This document shows positions 6,607 through 10,211 of a stretch of DNA of 10,211 bases, piece after piece (positions within the stretch are counted from its first letter, which is position 1; each line of letters opens with the position of its first letter). This DNA comes from an uncultured Eubacteriales bacterium (GTDB lineage: Bacteria > Bacillota > Clostridia > Oscillospirales > Oscillospiraceae). The notes under the pieces are model-generated. The model worked only from the letters and a program-made list of their open reading frames with translations. It was not told the DNA's origin and ran no database searches. The stretch is taken from assembly GCA_900552475.1 (NCBI GenBank), contig USAC01000076.1, positions 1 to 10,211 on the forward strand, in the 5' to 3' direction. The position numbers and the translations under genes were made by a program.

Positions 6607-6648
6607 CGCGGCCCGGGGGCCGCGATTGAACCCAAAGGCTGCGCCTTT
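6607..6648 (-). repeat. Paired GC-rich hairpins downstream of the PBP gene
   Basis: Two perfect palindromes lie close together: CGCGGCCC (6607-6614) with GGGCCGCG (6617-6624), and AAAGGC (6634-6639) with GCCTTT (6643-6648). They begin 4 bp past the PBP stop. The second lacks a proper T-tract in the minus direction, so it is at best a weak terminator or mRNA-end stabiliser. The block could also be a scattered REP-type element. Confidence 0.45.
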
Positions 6649-6652
6649 TGCA

Positions 6653-8005
6653 TTAGTCGAAGTTCTCCACCGCTTGCTGCAGGACCTTTGCGGCGATGGG
6701 GCCGGCGGTGCTGGCACCGCCGCCGCCGTTTTCGACGAGCACGACGAAGGCCAGCGGGTGCTCGCTGTCATTCAGAAAGCCCGCGAACCATGCGTGCGGT
6801 GAGCCGGTGCCGACCTCGGCGGTGCCGGACTTGGCGCAGACGGCAAGCGAGCCGAACTGCGACTGACCATACGTCTTGGCGACGTTATTGGCCATCATGT
6901 CCTGCAGCGTGCGGCAGGTGTCGGCGCTCCAGCCGATGCTGCTGCGCGCGGAGGACGAGCCGTCGAAGAGCGTCAGGCCGTTCATGCTCGTCTCCTGATA
7001 GATCAGGCTCGGCTCGGCGGCGGAGCCGTCCCCCGCGATTGCGCCCATGAGCATCATGAGCGAGCACGGGTTGAGCAGGTCGTCGTACTGACCGACGCCC
7101 GACCAGCCGACGTTCGAGTCGTCCGCGCCGACGTCGAAGCTGCCCGCGGCGGTGGGGATGCCGCTGACGTCGTGGCTCTCGAGCAGTCCGGCAGAGCGGG
7201 CGTAGCGCTCGAGCGTCTCGCCGCCGAGCTCCACGGCGAGCTGCGCATAGACGCAGTTGCAGGAGTTGGCGAAGGCGCTGTAGAAGTCCATCGTCCCGTG
7301 GGCGTGCGGGCAGGTGATCGTATCGCCGCCGATTTTGACGCTCCCGGTGCAGGTGAAGCTGCGCTCGAAGATGTCGGGCAGCTGCTCGATGGCGGCGGCG
7401 GTCGTGACGACCTTGAACACGGAGCCGGGCGTGAATGTCGAGGAGAGGACGCGGTTCATGTACACGCCGTCATAGCGGCTGTCGCCGTCGGTGATCGTGG
7501 GCGGATCGGAGGGGTCGAAGTCGGGGGAGGAGACCATGCAGAGAATCTGCCCGGTCTGGTAGTTATAGACCGCGACGGAGCCCTTCCGCCCGTTTAAGAG
7601 GTCGCGCGCCGTCTCGTTGAGGGAACTGTCGATCGAAAGATAGAGCTTGTGACCGCCGGTCGTGGTGCCGGTCAGGGGATTGAAGCCGACGAGACGGCTG
7701 CGGAAGGCGGTCTTCGCGCCGGTGGAGATGTTGTTCTGCGGGTCGCCGATGGCGTGGAGCGTCGCGCGGCGCAGGGAGCGGCTGTCGGCGTATTCGCCGG
7801 TCGCGGGATCGTAGAGCGTCACGCCTTCGCGGTCGAGGATCTCGCCCGAGGTGAGCGTGCCGTCCGTATAGGCGTGAGCGTTGGCGGAGAACGACGCCCA
7901 GTCCGCGCCGTGGACGAAATAGAAGATGCAGAAGAGAGCCATCCCGGCCGCGAGCAGTGCAATCAGCAGGATGATGAGCGCGGTGCGCTGGCGAACCTGT
8001 TTCAT
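6653..8005 (-). CDS. Compact class B penicillin-binding protein (peptidoglycan transpeptidase)
   Basis: This is a D,D-transpeptidase cross-linking peptidoglycan stem peptides outside the membrane. The 450-residue product has a short cytoplasmic N-terminus, one membrane anchor (about 9-31), a brief extracytoplasmic region with the class B-like GEILDREG (54-61) and a transpeptidase domain from about 140 to the end. All three active-site motifs are present: SVFK (S195-K198), SCN (248-250) and KSGT (392-395). The pedestal region is much shorter than in PBP2 or FtsI (about 580-700 aa), and there are no PASTA repeats. In size and design it resembles actinobacterial PbpA. Its ATG overlaps the SEDS gene stop by ATGA (8002-8005) and has its own AAGGAGG (8022-8016). 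Class B PBPs partner with SEDS polymerases, so the pair probably forms one glycosyltransferase-transpeptidase complex. Whether it serves elongation, division or sporulation cannot be read. Confidence 0.93.
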   Translation of the reverse strand: MKQVRQRTALIILLIALLAAGMALFCIFYFVHGADWASFSANAHAYTDGTLTSGEILDREGVTLYDPATGEYADSRSLRRATLHAIGDPQNNISTGAKTAFRSRLVGFNPLTGTTTGGHKLYLSIDSSLNETARDLLNGRKGSVAVYNYQTGQILCMVSSPDFDPSDPPTITDGDSRYDGVYMNRVLSSTFTPGSVFKVVTTAAAIEQLPDIFERSFTCTGSVKIGGDTITCPHAHGTMDFYSAFANSCNCVYAQLAVELGGETLERYARSAGLLESHDVSGIPTAAGSFDVGADDSNVGWSGVGQYDDLLNPCSLMMLMGAIAGDGSAAEPSLIYQETSMNGLTLFDGSSSARSSIGWSADTCRTLQDMMANNVAKTYGQSQFGSLAVCAKSGTAEVGTGSPHAWFAGFLNDSEHPLAFVVLVENGGGGASTAGPIAAKVLQQAVENFD

Positions 8006-9819
8006 TCGGGCTTATCCTCCTTTCCGAAGATTTCGTCGACGGGGATGTCGGGGATCTCGTCGAAAAAGCCGTTCGAGGGCTTGGCTTTCGGGGGTTCGGG
8101 CTTCGTCTTCGGCCTGCGCTTCGGCAGGCGGAGGGCGAAGCTCGCGTTCTGGCGGGTGTCGGCGGCCTTGAGGAAGGCCATCAGGCTCCAGCACGAGAGC
8201 ATGCTCGAGCCGCCCATCGACACGAACGGAAACGTGACGCCCGTGAGCGGGAGCAGGTCGACGGAGCCGAGCGTGTTGAGCGTGACCTGCACGGTCAGCA
8301 TCGCGGCCGCTGCGCAGGAGGCGATGGTATAGAAGCTCGAGCGGGCGGTGGCGGCGGAGGTGATGGCGAACACGGCAATCAGAATGATCGCCGCGACGGC
8401 GCACAGCGCCAGCAGCAGGCCGAACTCCTCGCTGACGACGCCGAACACGAGGTCGGTGTTGGCCGCGCCGACGTACTTGAGCCATGCGTCCGTCGGCCCG
8501 GCGCCGAAGAGACCTCCGGAAGCAACGGCGGACATCGTCCGCGTCTGCTGGTAGCCGGTCGACTGCGCGAATTCCCACGCGTGGCGCCAGACGGTGAATC
8601 GGTCGGCGATATAGGGCTTGAAGTGCAGCATCAGGCCGCCCGCAAAGCCCGCGGCCGCCGTCATCATCACGATGGACGGCAGGTCACCTGTGCGCAGGAA
8701 CGCAATGCACAGAAACGCAACGAAGAACACCAGTGCCGTGCCGAAGTCGCTCATCAGCGCGAGACAGCCCACGCAGTAGGCGGAAAAGAGCACGGTAAAG
8801 ATGAGGTTTCGCTTGGCGAACAGACGGTCGAGCGTCGCCGCGCCCGCGAGGATGAAGGCGATCTTCACCAGCTCCGACGGCTGCAGCGAGAGCGGGCCGA
8901 TCGAGATCCAGTTCTTCGCGCCGAAGATGCGCTGGCCGAACAGGACGTTGAACGCGAGCAGCGCCGCGGCGGCGGCCGCCACCGGCCAGCGCAGCTGCTG
9001 GGCCAGGCGGAGACTGCGCAGCGCCGTCCCCAGCAGGAGAAACAGCGCGATGCCGAGCGCGATGGCAATGAGCTGTTTGAAAAGCGACGACGGTGCGTAG
9101 GCCGACATGACCGCGATGCCGAGGGTGATCAGGAAGAACACCAGCGTCTCCAGCTCGTAGGCCGTGCGCTGCATGGCGCGGTAGAGCCCGTAGAGCGCCC
9201 AGCCCGCCGCGCCGACGGCGGCAAAGCTCAGCACGATCTTCGGAAAATAGTCCTCCGTGCAGACCGGCAGGAACTGCATGAAGGTCAGCACCTGGAAGAT
9301 CGACAGCAGCCACAGGGAGCCTGCGGCGGAGACGGTGTGACCCGGCCTGCTGCGCCGCTCGGCCTGCCGCAGCTCCTCTTCGTGGTTTGCGGGGAAGAAG
9401 TACAGCTCGACGCCGCCGACGGCGATGGAGTCCCCGGCCTGCAGGCGCGTGGGGGAGAAGATGTGCTTGCCGTTTAAGAGTACGCCGCTGCTCTGGTTGA
9501 GGGGATAGACCTGCCAGACGCCGTCGTCGCCGCGGCAGACCGCCGCGTGGCTGCGCGAGACGGAGGGAAAGCTGATGCGCACGTCGCAGCTGCGCGCGCG
9601 TCCGATCACGTTCTCCCAGTGGGTCAGGTCATAGCGCGCGCCGTTGGACAGGCTGAGAAAGCCCCAGACCTCCGGCTCGCGCTTACCGGAAAAGAGGGAG
9701 CGGGCGCAGCGGATGAGCAGCCACACAGCAATCACCGTCATGCAGATCCGCCCGATCCAGAGAGCTGTCGGCGCAGCGGCAGAGAGCGCTGCGAGCAGGT
9801 TGTTGAAGAAATCGTTCAT
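8002..9819 (-). CDS. FHA domain fused to a SEDS (FtsW/RodA/SpoVE) glycan polymerase
   Basis: This membrane protein is predicted to polymerise lipid II into glycan strands. The 605-residue product has a membrane anchor at about 21-38, then a forkhead-associated phosphothreonine-binding domain at about 55-143 with VIGRARSCDVRI, SVSRSH (86-91) and LLNG (114-117). A linker leads to about ten further membrane helices (from about 167). SEDS hallmarks are NWISIGPLSLQPSELVKI (303-320), SDFGTALV (357-364, the conserved Asp at 358), GLFGAGPT (436-443), NTDLVFGVVSEEFG (454-467) and LPLTGVTFPFVSMGGSS (523-539). A tail rich in Lys and Pro, then acidic, ends the protein (about 566-605). I chose the ATG at 9819 because the promoter (9887-9859) lies inside the longer reading frame. 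The ribosome site before it is poor. It is translationally coupled to the class B PBP. Ordinary RodA/FtsW (about 380-430 aa) lack FHA, which points to control by a PrkC/PknB-type kinase. That link is inferred. Confidence 0.9.
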   Translation of the reverse strand: MNDFFNNLLAALSAAAPTALWIGRICMTVIAVWLLIRCARSLFSGKREPEVWGFLSLSNGARYDLTHWENVIGRARSCDVRISFPSVSRSHAAVCRGDDGVWQVYPLNQSSGVLLNGKHIFSPTRLQAGDSIAVGGVELYFFPANHEEELRQAERRSRPGHTVSAAGSLWLLSIFQVLTFMQFLPVCTEDYFPKIVLSFAAVGAAGWALYGLYRAMQRTAYELETLVFFLITLGIAVMSAYAPSSLFKQLIAIALGIALFLLLGTALRSLRLAQQLRWPVAAAAAALLAFNVLFGQRIFGAKNWISIGPLSLQPSELVKIAFILAGAATLDRLFAKRNLIFTVLFSAYCVGCLALMSDFGTALVFFVAFLCIAFLRTGDLPSIVMMTAAAGFAGGLMLHFKPYIADRFTVWRHAWEFAQSTGYQQTRTMSAVASGGLFGAGPTDAWLKYVGAANTDLVFGVVSEEFGLLLALCAVAAIILIAVFAITSAATARSSFYTIASCAAAAMLTVQVTLNTLGSVDLLPLTGVTFPFVSMGGSSMLSCWSLMAFLKAADTRQNASFALRLPKRRPKTKPEPPKAKPSNGFFDEIPDIPVDEIFGKEDKPE

Positions 9820-9858
9820 AGCAGTTTCATCAGGTTCAGTGGTTGGTAGGTTAGACAC

Positions 9859-9887
9859 AATATAATATAGTATAACGCCGCTGTCAA
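9859..9887 (-). promoter_or_regulatory. Strong sigma-A promoter of the FHA-SEDS/PBP operon
   Basis: On the minus strand, a perfect TTGACA (9887-9882), 17-bp spacer and TATATT (9864-9859; 5 of 6) in a very A+T-rich -10 region. Transcription would begin near 9852, leaving about 33 nt before the ATG at 9819. Its -35 lies 27 bp from the -35 of the first rightward promoter. Confidence 0.8.
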
Positions 9888-9914
9888 GAAAAGTAAGAAA
9901 AAGTAAATTTTCTA

Positions 9915-9943
9915 TTGACAAATGCCGCGCGGTGTAGTATTCT
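9915..9943 (+). promoter_or_regulatory. Tandem promoter 1 of a probable rRNA operon
   Basis: A perfect TTGACA (9915-9920), 17-bp spacer and TATTCT (9938-9943). A short hairpin-capable segment, ATCGG...CCGAT, follows at about the start site. It is the first of three similar rightward promoters, with no reading frame between them. Spacing to the next -35 is 100 bp. Confidence 0.75.
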
Positions 9944-10014
9944 AATCAAGCTATCGGGATGGCCGATGGGAAACACGAAAGCGAAAAAAGTTGTCAGACA
10001 ATGGAAATTCGTAC

Positions 10015-10043
10015 TTGACAACGGAGTGCTGATGTGGTAACCT
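10015..10043 (+). promoter_or_regulatory. Tandem promoter 2 of a probable rRNA operon
   Basis: A perfect TTGACA (10015-10020), 17-bp spacer and TAACCT (10038-10043; 4 of 6). It shares GTAC directly before the -35 and CTGATGTG in the spacer with promoter 3, and AAGCT plus a GC-rich hairpin after the -10 with promoter 1. The promoter unit therefore looks duplicated. Confidence 0.7.
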
Positions 10044-10100
10044 AAATAAGCTGTCCGCGAGGGCGGGTCACAAAAGGTTGAAAGTCGAAGAAAAAAGTAC

Positions 10101-10129
10101 TTGACAAGCGAAACCTGATGTGATATAAT
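10101..10129 (+). promoter_or_regulatory. Tandem promoter 3, full consensus, of a probable rRNA operon
   Basis: TTGACA (10101-10106) and TATAAT (10124-10129) are both perfect and separated by exactly 17 bp, preceded by an A-rich tract (AAGAAAAAAG) that could act as an UP element. It is the last and best of the three promoters, 86 bp after the second. Transcription would begin near 10136 and run out of the window. Confidence 0.88.
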
Positions 10130-10150
10130 GAAAGTGTTCCGCATGGAGCG

Positions 10151-10171
10151 TGTACCTTGTAAATTAAACAA
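10151..10171 (+). promoter_or_regulatory. boxA-like antitermination element in an rRNA leader
   Basis: The segment TGTACCTTGTAAATTAAACA (10151-10170) resembles, from memory, the boxA region of Firmicutes rRNA leaders (TGTTCTTTGAAAAC followed by TGAACAA). It lies about 15 nt past the predicted start of promoter 3, with no Shine-Dalgarno or supported gene after it. It fits the leader of a 16S-23S-5S operon beginning beyond position 10211. No mature 16S sequence is visible inside the window. Confidence 0.5.
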
Positions 10172-10211
10172 TGAACGAAACGAAAAGCACCAGACGTTGT
10201 ACAGAAATGTA

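Noticed and set aside
6622..6633. tRNA T-loop-like GGGTTCAATCGC on the minus strand
   Set aside because: No acceptor stem, D-arm or anticodon arm can be built around it; it is the linker between two hairpins.
8581..9477. 298-codon plus-strand frame opposite the SEDS gene
   Set aside because: Antisense shadow with Arg/Glu/Gln-rich sequence and no recognisable fold.
9820..9921. Upstream ATG at 9921 for the FHA-SEDS gene
   Set aside because: The TTGACA-17-TATATT promoter lies inside this extension, so a transcript from it could not include the ATG.
10143..10211. ATG-started frames at 10143 and 10171 open to the window end
   Set aside because: No Shine-Dalgarno, the first lies only about 7 nt from the predicted transcript start, and the sequence overlaps a boxA-like rRNA leader element.
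1..10211. CRISPR array, transposase, integrase, toxin-antitoxin or phage-defence genes
   Set aside because: No regularly spaced repeats and no such protein families are visible; all larger frames are housekeeping, transport or cell-envelope genes.

Overview
The window looks like a chromosomal segment of a high-G+C member of the Clostridia, most likely an Oscillospiraceae/Ruminococcaceae-type gut anaerobe. The evidence is strong AGGAGG-type ribosome sites, sigma-A promoters almost all of the form TTGACA-17 bp-TATAAT, a DivIVA-like protein, G+C-rich coding regions beside A+T-rich promoter regions, and REP-like GC-rich palindromes between genes. The taxonomic call rests on style and recalled family resemblance, not on a search.

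Left part (1-4052): aspartate-family amino-acid synthesis. thrC (threonine synthase) is on the minus strand. Just beyond it a further gene starts at the window edge behind a perfect AGGAGG. Divergent from thrC is a two-gene unit, aspartate kinase then asd (aspartate-semialdehyde dehydrogenase), closed by a strong terminator. Overlapping divergent promoters sit between the two units. Together they cover aspartate to aspartate semialdehyde and the last step to threonine. Homoserine dehydrogenase and homoserine kinase are not visible here.

Middle (4053-6600): a repeat-rich, partly homopolymeric spacer with no convincing gene, then a minus-strand MATE-family efflux pump with its own terminator and extended -10 promoter. 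A divergent single gene follows for a small DivIVA-like coiled-coil protein, ending in a bidirectional terminator.

Right part (6601-9900): a two-gene minus-strand cell-wall unit. The first gene fuses a membrane-anchored FHA domain to a SEDS (FtsW/RodA/SpoVE) glycan polymerase. The second, overlapping it by ATGA, is a compact class B penicillin-binding protein (transpeptidase). This is a glycosyltransferase/transpeptidase pair, and the FHA domain suggests control by a Ser/Thr kinase encoded elsewhere.

End (9900-10211): no gene, but three tandem consensus promoters point rightward and are followed by a boxA-like element. This is the arrangement expected of an rRNA operon leader, so a 16S gene probably starts just past the window. 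The cell-wall operon promoter lies back-to-back with the first of these.

The most notable item is the FHA-SEDS fusion with its dedicated PBP. I see no mobile element, CRISPR array or defence system, and no strong evidence for a wholly new system.
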